DNA from: Lacihabitans sp. LS3-19
Lineage (GTDB): Bacteria; Bacteroidota; Bacteroidia; Cytophagales; Spirosomataceae
DNA: 64,000 bases
Reading direction: 5' to 3'
Assembly (NCBI RefSeq): GCF_024343575.1
Contig: NZ_RJUA01000004.1
Coordinates: forward strand, 124,001-188,000
Part shown: one piece after another, positions 7,833 to 19,826 of the stretch
Position numbering within the stretch: the first letter of the stretch is position 1
Layout: every line of letters begins with the position of its first letter
The notes under the pieces: model-generated
Told to the model about the DNA's origin: nothing
The model's database searches: none
The model's input: the letters and a program-made list of their open reading frames with translations, nothing else
Made by a program: the position numbers and the translations under genes

Positions 7833-10800
7833 ATGTCGCTATTCAAAATCTACGGTTCTTCTGCTGGTTCAGGCAAAACATTTACACTTACCAAAGAGTA
7901 TCTCAAATTGGTTTTGAACGAAACGGATCCTAGGTATTTTCAGAAAATTTTAGCGATAACTTTTACCAACGACGCTGCCAACGAGATGAAGCAGCGTATT
8001 ATGCGATCATTGAAAGAGATTTCTAATATTGACGAAAAATCCACTCTTTTAATAAATATTCTAAAAGAAGAGTTGCCTCATATTGAAGAAGCTGAAATAC
8101 GAAAAAGAGCAGGTTTAGTTTTTGTTGAAATTCTACATGAATACAATGATTTTGCAGTAAAAACCATCGATTCGTTTGTAAATCAGATTGTTAGTTCGTT
8201 TACTTTTGATTTGGATTTGCCCTATAACTATGAAATAAATCTGGATACTAATCAGCTTTTGAGTGAAGCAGTTGATAAGCTGATAGATAAAATTGGCCAA
8301 AATGCTGATTTGAGTTCACTTTTGTTAGATTTTGTGTATCATAAAATTGAAGAAGATAAGGGTTGGAATACTTTAGTAGACGAGATAAAGACATTTGGTA
8401 AGAATATTTTTGAAAATGAAGGTTCTTATTTGATAGAAAGAAATCTGGATATTTCGCTTTCGGAAATTAAAGATATTCAATCTAAAATTATAGTTTTTCA
8501 AAAAAATACTTTAAAAAATATCTCAGAATTAGCCAAGTCTGGCTTGGATTTAATTAAAAGTCGAGGCTTAGCTATGGATGACTTTTATTATGGCAAGAGC
8601 GGTGTTTATGTTTTTTATCAAAAATTGGCAGAATCACCAGAAGATTTGTTTTACAGTGTTCATCCTTATCCAAAAACAAGACATATTGATGCTTTCGAAA
8701 ATGGAAAGTGGTACGGAAAGAATAATCCAAATTCAAATTTAATAGATGAAATTAAGGGGAAATTAACCGATATAGCATACGAAGTTCTCGCGTTCAAATC
8801 TGATAAATATTATATCCTTGCCGAAATCAAGAAAAATCTATTGAAAATCCCACTCTTATCAATGATTAAGGCAGAATTGGATATTATCAAAGAAGAAAGA
8901 AATGAGGTGTTTTTGTCAGAATTTAACAAGAAAATCCTAGATATTGTGGTCAAAGAGCCCGTTCCGTTTATATATGAGCGGATTGGTGAAAAATACGACC
9001 ATTTGTTGATAGATGAATTTCAGGACACGTCTAATATGCAGTTTTTCAATCTTTTGCCTTTGATTGACAATGCCATTTCAAAGAATAAATTTAACCTAAT
9101 TGTGGGTGATCCAAAACAGGCAATTTATGGTTGGCGAGGTGGTAACATACTGCTAATGTTAGATTTGGTCAATAAAAATGCTTCGGGGTTAAAACAAAAT
9201 AGAGAAACTAGCGAGAGTCAGTTTTTTCAGATTGAAAATGTTTCTTCTTCAAGCGAAATAGCTAGTCTGAATGTTAACTACAGGAGTAAAAAAGAGATAA
9301 TCGACTTCAATAATTTATTTTTTGAATCCTTAATAAGTCAAAAACAAGCTGAATATCCATTAATTGGACAGGCATTTTCCGAGTATTTTCAGTATAATCC
9401 GGAAAATCCCAAACTTGGAGGGTTGGTAAATTTATCTTTTTTGGAGAAAGATGAAGAACCTGTTTTGGATAAGATTTTAGCTCAAGTAATTGACTTGATT
9501 GCAGAAGGTTACAAAGCAGGAGATATAGCAATATTGTGTAGAACAAATACACAAGGTGCTGAAATTGCCGATTTCTTGAAAAAAGGAGGTTTTGAAATAA
9601 ATTCTGTAGATTCTCTAAAGATTTCTAAAAACTTAGAAGTTGGGTTTTTGATTTCTGCATTGAAATTTGTCAATCAGCCTGAAAATCAATTTGCAAGATT
9701 TGAGTTTCTTCAGTTTGCCATACATCTCCAAAAGATTTCAAAAATTGAGGGCGAGCTTAATGCCATCTGCTTATTGCATTTGGATGAGTTCATGCAAGTG
9801 TTTTCTGATTTTGGTTTAGAAACCAATATGCTTTTTGAAAGCGATTATTATACTGCTGTTGAGTATATTATAGAAAAATTTGGCTTGTTTCAAAATTCTA
9901 AATCTGTTGATTTTATTCTCACTTTTCTGGATATTTTATTGCAGTATTTCCATAAAAAAAGTAAAAATCTTTCTGACTTTTTAGAGCATTGGGAAATAAA
10001 GAAAGACAAGTTTTCGATAAATAATAAGTCTACTGATGCTATAACCGTTACCACTGTACATAAATCAAAAGGTTTAGAATATCCGATTGTGATTTTACCT
10101 TATGCCAGTTGGCCTTATGTACCCAAAAACGATGCTGAAATATGGTTGGATATTTCTGAATTGAATTATCCTGAACTCAAATCCGAACAAAAAATACTTC
10201 AAGCAGCACCATTTAAACTTTCTCTGAGGAAATATATAAGTTTTTCTCAAGAAATACTCAGTAAGCAAGAAGAAGCCATTTTTGTTGAAAATCTAAATAT
10301 GTTGTATGTGGCTTTGACTAGACCCGTGGAGAAACTTTTTATTTGGTGTCATTATAAAAACAATAAAAATGGAAGAAAATTAGATGGTGTCGGGGAGTTT
10401 TTTATGGATTTTTTGGTAAATACTTCAAGGTTTCAAGAAGGCAAGTTTGATTATCTATTTGGAGAAAATGAGAAATCAAAAAAAATACATCCAATTATTG
10501 ATTTAAAAGAAGGTTTTCTGTTAGAATTTATGCCTATTTTCAAAGAAAAGCATGTTTTGAAACTTAAAACTGAAAATAATTTTAGATCAATCAATCAGGC
10601 AGAAAAGATAACTTTAGGCAATCTTGTACATGCCGCATTTGAAAAAATAAAAACATCAAAAGATGTAGAAGACGCTATAGAATCTTTGAGATCAGACGGT
10701 TTTTTAAATGATGACCTTACAATTTTATTAAGAGAAAAAATAAAATTAGTAATTGAAAACGAGAAGATAAGTTTTCTGTTTGGTGAAAAAGCTTTGGTGA

Positions 10801-11048
10801 AAAATGAGATGGAAATTTTATCAAAGGGTGAGCCAGTTCAGCGGCCAGACAGAGTTGTTTTTGTGGATGATAAAGTATATTTGGTAGATTATAAAACGGG
10901 AGAAAAAAACGAAAAACACGCCAAGCAAATTCAAAATTATGGAAGATTGCTTTCAAGAATGGGCTATACTAATATCATTTTAATTTTAATATATTTTGAG
11001 CCTTTGGATATTATAAAAGTTCCTTTTTTGCAACATAGTAACATTTAG
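7833..11048 (+). CDS. UvrD/RecB-family helicase-nuclease (AddA-like)
   Basis: A 1071-residue superfamily 1A helicase for processing double-strand breaks. Motifs in order: Walker A GSSAGSGKT (Lys15), Ia with ITFTNDAANEMK near 45, Walker B LLIDEFQDTS near 391, III VGDPKQAIYGWRGGN near 425, IV LNVNYRSKKEI near 480, V TVHKSKGLEYP near 740, VI LYVALTRP near 825. A PD-(D/E)XK nuclease ends the protein (E in VKNEMEI, D in PDRVVFV, then VDYKTG near 1018). This layout matches AddA or RecB. The AddB or RecC partner is not next to it. It is transcribed alone and prfC follows after 68 bases. Confidence 0.9.
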   Translation: MSLFKIYGSSAGSGKTFTLTKEYLKLVLNETDPRYFQKILAITFTNDAANEMKQRIMRSLKEISNIDEKSTLLINILKEELPHIEEAEIRKRAGLVFVEILHEYNDFAVKTIDSFVNQIVSSFTFDLDLPYNYEINLDTNQLLSEAVDKLIDKIGQNADLSSLLLDFVYHKIEEDKGWNTLVDEIKTFGKNIFENEGSYLIERNLDISLSEIKDIQSKIIVFQKNTLKNISELAKSGLDLIKSRGLAMDDFYYGKSGVYVFYQKLAESPEDLFYSVHPYPKTRHIDAFENGKWYGKNNPNSNLIDEIKGKLTDIAYEVLAFKSDKYYILAEIKKNLLKIPLLSMIKAELDIIKEERNEVFLSEFNKKILDIVVKEPVPFIYERIGEKYDHLLIDEFQDTSNMQFFNLLPLIDNAISKNKFNLIVGDPKQAIYGWRGGNILLMLDLVNKNASGLKQNRETSESQFFQIENVSSSSEIASLNVNYRSKKEIIDFNNLFFESLISQKQAEYPLIGQAFSEYFQYNPENPKLGGLVNLSFLEKDEEPVLDKILAQVIDLIAEGYKAGDIAILCRTNTQGAEIADFLKKGGFEINSVDSLKISKNLEVGFLISALKFVNQPENQFARFEFLQFAIHLQKISKIEGELNAICLLHLDEFMQVFSDFGLETNMLFESDYYTAVEYIIEKFGLFQNSKSVDFILTFLDILLQYFHKKSKNLSDFLEHWEIKKDKFSINNKSTDAITVTTVHKSKGLEYPIVILPYASWPYVPKNDAEIWLDISELNYPELKSEQKILQAAPFKLSLRKYISFSQEILSKQEEAIFVENLNMLYVALTRPVEKLFIWCHYKNNKNGRKLDGVGEFFMDFLVNTSRFQEGKFDYLFGENEKSKKIHPIIDLKEGFLLEFMPIFKEKHVLKLKTENNFRSINQAEKITLGNLVHAAFEKIKTSKDVEDAIESLRSDGFLNDDLTILLREKIKLVIENEKISFLFGEKALVKNEMEILSKGEPVQRPDRVVFVDDKVYLVDYKTGEKNEKHAKQIQNYGRLLSRMGYTNIILILIYFEPLDIIKVPFLQHSNI

Positions 11049-11116
11049 TGGCTGGAATAAAATTTTTTTGAATTAAATCTTCGTAAATTGCGTCTTGAAT
11101 TTATAAAAATATCTAA

Positions 11117-12709
11117 GTGTCATTTATTTCAGAGCTAAAAAAGAGGAGAACCTTCGCAATAATCTCCCACCCAGATGCTGGGAAAACTACATTAACCGAG
11201 AAACTTCTGTTGTTTGGTGGTGCTATTCAAACTGCAGGAGCTGTTAAGTCCAATAAAATCAAGAAAACTGCCACTTCCGATTTCATGGAAATTGAGAAAC
11301 AAAGAGGTATTTCGGTGGCAACATCGGTAATGACTTTTGAGTATGGTGGTCGGAAAATCAACATCTTGGATACACCTGGTCACAAGGATTTTGCTGAGGA
11401 TACCTATCGTACACTTACTGCGGTTGATAGTGTGATATTGGTGATTGACTGCGTGAAAGGCGTGGAGGAACAAACCGAAAGGTTGATGGAAGTTTGCCGC
11501 ATGAGGGATACGCCAGTAATTGTTTTTGTAAACAAAATGGACCGTGAAGGCAAGGATCCCTTTGATCTACTAGACGAACTTGAGCAAAAACTTTCTATAA
11601 AAGTAAGGCCCATCACTTGGCCAGTAAACATGGGTACAGGTTTTAAGGGTGTTTATCACATGTTGGAACACCAAATGAACTATTTCAAAATCAATAAGAC
11701 TAAGCTCGAGGATGATATTAAGAAAATATCTTTAGACTCTCCTGAATTAGACAATAGTGTAGGTGCAAAAGATGCGTCTCAGTTACGTGAAGACGTTGAA
11801 ATGATAGAGACTATTTATGATAGTTTTAATGTAGATGACTATCTGGCAGGAAAAGTTGCCCCAGTGTTTTTTGGCAGTGCCGTAAATAGTTTTGGAATAA
11901 AGGAGCTTTTGGATTCTTTCTGTGGAATTAGCCCAGAACCTATTTCACGAAATACAAGTTTAAGAATAGTAGAACCAACTGAAAACAAATTTACCGGTTT
12001 CGTGTTTAAAATACATGCAAATATTGACCCTCGTCACCGAGACAGGATTGCATTTTTAAGAATTTGTTCGGGTACTTTTGAAAGAGGAAAGTTTTATAAA
12101 CATGTCAGATTAAATAAAGACGTTCGTTTTTCTAATCCGTATATGTTTATGGCAGACTCAAAAAATGTTGTGGACGAAGGTTTTCCTGGCGATGTAGTTG
12201 GATTATATGACACAGGTAATTTTAAAATTGGTGATACTTTGACTGAAGGCGAGAGTTTGCAATTTATAGGTATTCCAAGTTTCTCACCAGAGTTATTTAG
12301 AGAAGTAATAAATACCGACCCTATGAAATCTAAGCAATTGGAAAAAGGTGTGTCGCAGTTGGCAGAGGAAGGAGTAGCTCAGTTGTTTACAATGCAACCA
12401 GGTAATCGGAAGATTATAGGCACAGTTGGAGAATTACAATTTGAAGTGATTCAACACCGTTTGTTGCATGAATATGGTGCTTCGTGTAGATTTGAAGGCA
12501 AACCTTATTCAAAGGCCTGCTGGATAACAAGTGATGATCATAATAAATTGGAAGAGTTTATACGTTTAAAGTCAAATTATATTGCTTTAGACAAAGATGA
12601 TAATCCTGTATTTTTAGCTGAAACTGATTGGATTTTGAGGATGAACAAAGAGAATAATCCTGAAATCGAGTTTCATACTACTTCGGAGTTTAAAGTTGCT
12701 CAGGCCTAG
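11117..12709 (+). CDS. prfC: Peptide chain release factor 3 (GTG start)
   Basis: A 530-residue translational GTPase that recycles RF1 and RF2 from the ribosome. G1 is [15 protein letters not shown] (residues about 17-31), switch I follows with [15 protein letters not shown]3 is DTPGH, and G4 is NKMD. The RF3-specific domains II and III run to the C-terminus. The GTG start is preferred because the protein then begins [24 protein letters not shown] as in other RF3 proteins. There is no in-frame ATG before the P-loop. Confidence 0.96.
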   Translation: MSFISELKKRRTFAIISHPDAGKTTLTEKLLLFGGAIQTAGAVKSNKIKKTATSDFMEIEKQRGISVATSVMTFEYGGRKINILDTPGHKDFAEDTYRTLTAVDSVILVIDCVKGVEEQTERLMEVCRMRDTPVIVFVNKMDREGKDPFDLLDELEQKLSIKVRPITWPVNMGTGFKGVYHMLEHQMNYFKINKTKLEDDIKKISLDSPELDNSVGAKDASQLREDVEMIETIYDSFNVDDYLAGKVAPVFFGSAVNSFGIKELLDSFCGISPEPISRNTSLRIVEPTENKFTGFVFKIHANIDPRHRDRIAFLRICSGTFERGKFYKHVRLNKDVRFSNPYMFMADSKNVVDEGFPGDVVGLYDTGNFKIGDTLTEGESLQFIGIPSFSPELFREVINTDPMKSKQLEKGVSQLAEEGVAQLFTMQPGNRKIIGTVGELQFEVIQHRLLHEYGASCRFEGKPYSKACWITSDDHNKLEEFIRLKSNYIALDKDDNPVFLAETDWILRMNKENNPEIEFHTTSEFKVAQA

Positions 12710-12750
12710 TTTTGTGACCAAAATCATTTTCTCATTTTTATTTTAAGGTG

Positions 12751-12758
12751 TAATTTTG
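12751..12758 (+). promoter_or_regulatory. Candidate -7 box for the desaturase
   Basis: TAATTTTG matches TAnnTTTG and lies 33 bases before the ATG at 12784. Confidence 0.45.
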
Positions 12759-12783
12759 TTTTTTTAATAAATAATAATTGTTG

Positions 12784-13530
12784 ATGGCTATTTTCATTTT
12801 CTTTATTTCACATTGGTATTTATCATTATTTGCTCAAACATTTTTTTTGCATAGATATGCTGCTCATAAAATGTTTACGATGAGTCCGCGAATGGAAAAA
12901 ATCTTCTATTGGCTAACGTTTATTTTTCAAGGTTCATCATTTTTGAGTCCTTACGCTTATGGTGTTATGCACCGTCTTCACCATGCATTTGCAGATACTG
13001 AGCAAGATCCACATTCACCGAGTTTTTCAAAGAACCTTTTTGATATGATGTGGAAAACTAAAAATTATTATCAAGAGATATGTCATAAGGTTGATAATGT
13101 AGAAGCTAAGTTCAAAAAGAATGTTCCCAATTGGGAGTTTATGGAAAAACTAGCAGATACTTGGGTTTCAAGAATAGGCTGGGGAGTAGCATACACTTTA
13201 TTTTATTTCTATTTTGCTGAAAGTTACTGGGTGTTTTTATTGTTACCAGTTCATTTTCTAATGGGACCTGTTCATGGTGTAATCATCAATTGGTTTGCAC
13301 ATAAATATGGTTACAGAAATTATGAAGTTGACGATACCGCCAAGAATTTGTTGCCTGTAGACATTCTTATGATGGGCGAGTCTTATCATAATAATCACCA
13401 CAAGTTTGGCGGAAGAGCCAATTTTGGAATCAAATGGCATGAGTTTGACCCAACATATCCAGTTATTAAAATTCTGGATAAGTTGAAGTTGATTAAACTC
13501 AAACCCAATAATGATTTAAATTATATGTAA
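12784..13530 (+). CDS. Acyl-CoA/fatty-acid desaturase (delta-9 type)
   Basis: A membrane-bound di-iron desaturase that introduces a cis double bond into acyl chains, controlling membrane fluidity. All three His boxes are present: HRYAAH near residue 23, HRLHH near 63 and HNNHH near 202. Hydrophobic segments surround them (residues 3-20, 40-58, about 135-165). The 248-residue length fits the short bacterial delta-9 type. The reading frame extends two codons upstream to a TTG, but ATG at 12784 is the better start. It ends at a strong UUCG-loop terminator. Confidence 0.9.
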   Translation: MAIFIFFISHWYLSLFAQTFFLHRYAAHKMFTMSPRMEKIFYWLTFIFQGSSFLSPYAYGVMHRLHHAFADTEQDPHSPSFSKNLFDMMWKTKNYYQEICHKVDNVEAKFKKNVPNWEFMEKLADTWVSRIGWGVAYTLFYFYFAESYWVFLLLPVHFLMGPVHGVIINWFAHKYGYRNYEVDDTAKNLLPVDILMMGESYHNNHHKFGGRANFGIKWHEFDPTYPVIKILDKLKLIKLKPNNDLNYM

Positions 13531-13560
13531 AAAGAAAAGCCGATTCGTCGGCTTTTTTTT
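13531..13560 (+). terminator. Terminator with UUCG tetraloop after the desaturase
   Basis: A 9-bp stem AAAAGCCGA/TCGGCTTTT (13535-13543 with 13548-13556) closes a TTCG loop and runs into T8. Confidence 0.92.
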
Positions 13561-13621
13561 ATGAAAAGTGGAATAGTTTTATTCTTTTCGTAAATTGCAA
13601 TCGCAATCTGTAATCTTTACT

Positions 13622-14386
13622 ATGACATTAAAAAAGTTTATCCAAAATACATGGAAACTATGGTACAAAGGGATGGTCACGTCGCTGATTGTTATGTGCC
13701 CTATTTTTGTGAGCGATGGGCAAAGTTGGATATTTGATAAAGATTATGGTCTAGAGCTCCCAACCATTTATCAAATTCATGGAATTGATATATCTCGTCA
13801 TAATGGTATTATTGATTGGCAAAAGATAAATGAAGACAGAATTGAGAATAATTTGATAAAATTTATTTTTATTAAAGCTACCGAAGGTGGAGATTTAGTT
13901 GATTCAAATTTTGAAACCAATTGGGCGAAAGCAAAAGAGCATGGGTTTACTAGAGGGGCCTATCATTTTTTTGTTTCTTACACCGATCCAAAACTTCAAG
14001 CTCTAAACTTTATCATAAACGCTAAGCATGAAAAGGGAGATTTTGTGCCTGTTTTAGATTTTGAAAATAATGGCCGAACAAACAAAGAAAGAAAAGAATT
14101 AAGCAAAAATGTAAAAATATGGCTCGAAACTGTTGAAAAATATTTAGGCGTAAAGCCGATAATTTATACCAATAAGCCGATTTTTAGAGAGTATATTAAA
14201 GGGAAGCTTGATGAATACCCAATTTGGGTAGCAGATTATTATTCTGAAAACCTCAACAACTTCGATTGTGAAAACCTCATCCTTTGGCAACATTCTGACA
14301 AGGGAAAAGTGCCGGGAATAAGAGAAAACGTAGATTTTAATGTTTTTTTAGGAACTCCTCATAAGTTTCAAAAATTCATACTTTAA
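13622..14386 (+). CDS. GH25 family lysozyme (N-acetylmuramidase)
   Basis: Predicted to cleave the beta-1,4 bond of peptidoglycan. The 254-residue protein has an N-terminal hydrophobic segment (MVTSLIVMCPIFVSD), so it is exported or anchored. The GH25 barrel follows: GIDISRHNGIIDW near 55-67, FIKATEGGDLVDSNF, GAYHFF, the catalytic pair in VLDFEN near 146, PIIYTNKP and YPIWVADYY, ending with LWQHSDKG and NVDFNVF. An in-frame TTG upstream at 13595 would add nine residues, but the ATG fits the signal segment better. It probably acts in wall remodelling. There are no phage genes nearby. Confidence 0.9.
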   Translation: MTLKKFIQNTWKLWYKGMVTSLIVMCPIFVSDGQSWIFDKDYGLELPTIYQIHGIDISRHNGIIDWQKINEDRIENNLIKFIFIKATEGGDLVDSNFETNWAKAKEHGFTRGAYHFFVSYTDPKLQALNFIINAKHEKGDFVPVLDFENNGRTNKERKELSKNVKIWLETVEKYLGVKPIIYTNKPIFREYIKGKLDEYPIWVADYYSENLNNFDCENLILWQHSDKGKVPGIRENVDFNVFLGTPHKFQKFIL

Positions 14387-14395
14387 TATAAATGA

Positions 14396-16090
<1,695 letters not shown>

Positions 16091-16243
16091 GTATTTAATT
16101 TTCAATAAATATTGAAAGAATAAAAATTTTAAAAAATTTTGGTTATTTATTTGGAAGTATAAATTCAATAAATTAAATTTGAAACATCTTTTAGAAATAC
16201 ATAATATTGTATATCAAAAAGTAAAAGAGTGAATCAAACAAAA

Positions 16244-18067
16244 ATGAACTTACGTGCCTTCTTTAATATATCAATCGAGGTAGTGAAAAGAGGAGTTTTT
16301 CTTTTTTCGGTCTTTACTTTCTTTAATGCGGCTGCCCAAGACGTACCCATTAGGGAAAGTAAAGTGCCTTTTGAAATAAAGTTTGCAAACGTAACATTTC
16401 AATTAAATGACGTGACACGTTATATGCTGTCGCAAGAAATTTTAGCTTTTTCAAGAAACTCAGATTCTAAGCAGGAATATTTAAAAAAGTTTGCATTGGT
16501 ATTACCATCGGTGGAGCCAATTGTAGAAAAAGCCAGAGTCCCGGATGATTTTAAGTATCTAAGTATTTATAATAAATTTCAAAAAACTGTTAGCTCTAGC
16601 GTAATTTTAGAAAAAGGAGTATTTTGGGGTTTAGATACCGAGAAAGCAAAAGATGTAGATTTAATAATAGACGATAAAATAGATGAACGTAAACATTTAC
16701 TCCTGGCTACAAGAGGAGGGATGGTTAATCTAAAAAGAGATCAGGTTCTATATGAAAACTGGGGAGTTACTCTTTTTTCGCACTTAGCAAGTAGAGAAGT
16801 TTTAAAAGTTTTAGATGTAAATAGAAAGTGGGCAGGTAATTTTATAGTTTTAGATTCGCCCGCATATAGTTCTTTGATACAGTTTTTAGCCTTTAAGTGG
16901 GTTTTGGAGTCTGAGTTTAATAGTTTCAAAAATACCGAGCAAAATATTGTTTATGAGTATAAAAACGGAGCAGGTAAGACCTTAAATCTTATTGCTGCGG
17001 ACTTGAAACTTGACCCAAAGGAATTGCTTGAAAATAATCTTTGGTTGAAATCCAACAGGGTACCAGAAGGAGATGCAAATATATTGGTGGTTATTCCTGC
17101 TTCAAGATATACAGAAATTAGGATTTTGGATGAGATGTCGAGAAATACCGCTGTTCAAAACATGGATTTGGGCTTTCCAATTATTGCTTCAAACCCAAAA
17201 TTGAGCAAAGGTCTAGGAGGAATGTTTTATGACATAAATTCTTTGAAAGGTATTCAAGCTGAGATGTGTGATGATTTTGTAAATTTAGCATACAAAGCAG
17301 ATATTTCTAACAAAAAATTTCTTGAATATAACGACATTAGCAATAGAGATTTTTTGCAGATTGGTCAGATTTATTATATCCAATCAAAAAATAAAAAAGG
17401 GAAGATTCCACATCATATAGTAAAAAATGATGAAACACTTTGGGAGATTTCGCAACAATATGGCGTTAAACTTTCAAGTCTTTTGAAATATAATAGAATG
17501 GAGACATTGGGAAGACTCCAAAGGGGTAGATTGGTCTATTTACAATCAAAAAGGCCTAAACACAAACCGATAGAGTATATAGAGTTTCCGACTGAAGACC
17601 ATGAAGAAACTCCAGCTAGGTTGAAGTTAGATGATGAAGTTATAGCGGATTTTGTAAAAACAGAAGAAGAGCCGAAGACTGAAATTCCAGTTCAAAAATT
17701 TGAGCCAAAAGTTTTAGTAAAGAATGAACAGCCCTTGGTACAAGAAAAGGAACCAGAGGAAGTTACAAGCATTTTATTAAAAGAAGATGCAAAAGCCAAA
17801 AAAGAAAAAGAGCCAGAAATAGTGGTAAAGGAAGTAAAAACGGCTAAAGTTGTATCAGAAAAACCATTCTCTGAAGATTTAAAAGAAACGATTGTTATAC
17901 CTAAAAATAGAGACAAAGAGTACGTTGTTCACGAGGTAAAAAAAGGAGAAACATTATATAGAATATCTGTAAATTATAAAGTTAGTGTAGATCAACTTTA
18001 CAGATTAAATAATTTAATAAATAGCACAATTGAAATCGGAGACAGAATAATTGTCAAAAAATATTAG
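16244..18067 (+). CDS. LysM cell-wall protein with a degenerate lytic-transglycosylase domain
   Basis: A 607-residue exported protein (signal segment ending FFNAAAQ). Residues about 60-200 follow the MltD/SLT pattern (VPDDFKYL, later DERKH) but the usual ESG core reads YNKFQ. The catalytic Glu therefore appears lost, so this is probably a peptidoglycan-binding scaffold and not an active enzyme. A LysM-like segment (GAGKTLNLIAADLKLD) lies near 245. Two clear LysM domains are at about 389-436 (HHIVKNDETLWEISQQYGV) and 560-607 (HEVKKGETLYRIS). They are joined by a Glu/Lys/Pro-rich linker. A GTG at 16229 is an alternative start. Confidence 0.82.
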   Translation: MNLRAFFNISIEVVKRGVFLFSVFTFFNAAAQDVPIRESKVPFEIKFANVTFQLNDVTRYMLSQEILAFSRNSDSKQEYLKKFALVLPSVEPIVEKARVPDDFKYLSIYNKFQKTVSSSVILEKGVFWGLDTEKAKDVDLIIDDKIDERKHLLLATRGGMVNLKRDQVLYENWGVTLFSHLASREVLKVLDVNRKWAGNFIVLDSPAYSSLIQFLAFKWVLESEFNSFKNTEQNIVYEYKNGAGKTLNLIAADLKLDPKELLENNLWLKSNRVPEGDANILVVIPASRYTEIRILDEMSRNTAVQNMDLGFPIIASNPKLSKGLGGMFYDINSLKGIQAEMCDDFVNLAYKADISNKKFLEYNDISNRDFLQIGQIYYIQSKNKKGKIPHHIVKNDETLWEISQQYGVKLSSLLKYNRMETLGRLQRGRLVYLQSKRPKHKPIEYIEFPTEDHEETPARLKLDDEVIADFVKTEEEPKTEIPVQKFEPKVLVKNEQPLVQEKEPEEVTSILLKEDAKAKKEKEPEIVVKEVKTAKVVSEKPFSEDLKETIVIPKNRDKEYVVHEVKKGETLYRISVNYKVSVDQLYRLNNLINSTIEIGDRIIVKKY

Positions 18068-18117
18068 ATTTCAATATAAAGATAGTAATAAGTAGTATAG
18101 ATTCACTCGATAGTTGG

Positions 18118-18150
18118 ATTAGCCTCGGTCAATGATTGGGGCTAATTTTT
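18118..18150 (+). terminator. Terminator after the LysM protein gene
   Basis: A 7-bp stem ATTAGCC/GGCTAAT (18118-18124 with 18140-18146) is followed by a T-run, 50 bases after the stop codon. Confidence 0.75.
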
Positions 18151-19509
18151 TTACCAAACATAGGTTGCTACATCACCGGGATCAAGTTTCTCAATTATTT
18201 TTTTGTTTTTATAATCAATTGCAAATTCACTGCTTTTGTCCGATTCGTTTATTACTATCAAAACTGTTTTGCCTTCAGGTGTTTTGAATGCCACATTGGC
18301 TAAACTCATGGTGTTGTTTGAAGCAATCCTTACAGAATTAGGTCTAACAAATTTTGATGCATGAGCAATAATATAGTGAGCCGCATTTCTAGTTATTTTT
18401 TCATTTTCAATTGTCAATGCTCCAAGGCATGCTGTGCATCCACCTTCGGTGTGAGGATTTTGGTTTTCATCAGCAGCAAGATTCCATTCCAAAACTGTTT
18501 TACACCAATTTTTTGATGCACCAATTATTAAATTCTTAATGTGCCAACTCAAATCACCACCAAAGTAAGAAGGATAACCAATCCATTGCTCTGTAAAATA
18601 CAAGTTTTTATCAGGATGTGCTTCATGAACTTCTCCAATATTTTCTACATTGCCGCCATATAAATGAAAGGCAGTTCCATCAATAAATTTTCTAGTAGCT
18701 GGATCATTTAATATTTGGATTGGATAATCTGGTCTATCTGCGTTATGGTCATAGATAATGATTTTAGTTTTTATGTTTTGCTTTAAAAATGTGGGTCCCA
18801 AATTATTCTTAACAAAATTTCCTTGATCACTTGATTCCATCAATAAACTTGGATTGTTGCCTGGGTGTAAAGGTTCGTTCTGAACTGTAATGGCATCTAT
18901 CTTGATTCCATGTTTTGCCATTTCTTTGATGTATTTGGCTAAATAATCAGCATAAACTTGAAAATATTCAGGTTTTAATGAGCCACCTTTAGCGTTTTCA
19001 TTTGTTTTCATCCATTTTGGTGGAGACCAAGGAGAACCAAGTATTTTTATCTTTGGATTTATTTTTAAGATTTCTTTTAAAACAGGAATCATATCTTTTT
19101 CTTCCTCTTTTAAGCTAAAGTTTTTGAGTGATAAGTCTTTTTCGTTAGAATAGCTATAGTCATAAGCACTTAGGTCTGACGCACCGATACTGATTCTTAA
19201 ATAACTTATGCCGATATTGTTTTTGTCCGTCCTAAACAATTCATTTAGCAGTTCTTTTATATTTGGTAATTGGTTTATTAAGTTAGCACTTCCACTTGTT
19301 AGCGTGTATCCAAAACCATCCATCGTTTGAAATTTCTGCTTCTCGTTAACGAAAATTGTAGGGATATTAGTTTGTGTTTTTTGGAAAGTTAGTTCTTTGT
19401 TTTGTTTCTCAAATAGCACACTTTTGTCTGTTTTTGTCAACCAGAGTTCGGCTTTTTGAGCAAATAAGATATTAGAAAAGAGGATACTGAAAGCCAATAA
19501 TTTTTTCAT
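18151..19509 (-). CDS. Secreted GH30 glucosylceramidase-like glycosidase
   Basis: A 452-residue glycosidase with a signal peptide (ends SNILFAQ). The GH30 barrel shows QTMDGFGYTLTSGSA near 62, the retaining acid/base Glu in ITVQNEPLHPGNN near 208, and the nucleophile Glu in LYFTEQWIGY near 306. The GSPWSPPKWMKTN and VLEWNLAADENQNPH segments are typical, and a short beta-sandwich ends the chain (GKTVLIVINESD). Family members cleave beta-glucosides or beta-1,6-glucans. Which substrate applies here cannot be read from sequence. It is not in a polysaccharide-utilisation locus, since no SusC/D pair is nearby. Confidence 0.92.
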   Translation of the reverse strand: MKKLLAFSILFSNILFAQKAELWLTKTDKSVLFEKQNKELTFQKTQTNIPTIFVNEKQKFQTMDGFGYTLTSGSANLINQLPNIKELLNELFRTDKNNIGISYLRISIGASDLSAYDYSYSNEKDLSLKNFSLKEEEKDMIPVLKEILKINPKIKILGSPWSPPKWMKTNENAKGGSLKPEYFQVYADYLAKYIKEMAKHGIKIDAITVQNEPLHPGNNPSLLMESSDQGNFVKNNLGPTFLKQNIKTKIIIYDHNADRPDYPIQILNDPATRKFIDGTAFHLYGGNVENIGEVHEAHPDKNLYFTEQWIGYPSYFGGDLSWHIKNLIIGASKNWCKTVLEWNLAADENQNPHTEGGCTACLGALTIENEKITRNAAHYIIAHASKFVRPNSVRIASNNTMSLANVAFKTPEGKTVLIVINESDKSSEFAIDYKNKKIIEKLDPGDVATYVW

Positions 19510-19826
19510 TTGAGGGGTAATTATTTTACTTTATAAAAATCTCAGGAATTAAACGATACTACTTTTAATTAACCTTTCTCTTCCAAAATGAAATGTTCGA
19601 ATTTAGTTCTGAAAAATTTCCAAATTTTGAAAAAAAATAAATTACAATAGTTTTTGTGAAATTGCAGCATTTTAAATGAAAATAAAAAAAAAGCACTATT
19701 TTTTAGAATTAATCTGTGAAATTCTTCCCATATAATAGAAATTGATAGGCTAAAAACATGATTTTTTTTTTATTAATCAATATTGGCGTAATTTGCGAAT
19801 AATTTTATAACAGACCATAATTTAGA
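19510..19826. other. Divergent AT-rich intergenic region without a gene
   Basis: These 317 bases lie between the divergent GH30 and carbamoyltransferase genes. They are rich in A and T tracts (a run of ten T near 19765). The only box-like sequence is TAATTTGC near 19789, one base short of the TAnnTTTG consensus. No ORF with coding character, RNA or strong hairpin was found. Confidence 0.5.

Noticed and set aside
13622-14386. Prophage endolysin
   Set aside because: The GH25 lysozyme has no holin, tail or packaging genes nearby and sits between housekeeping genes with normal composition.
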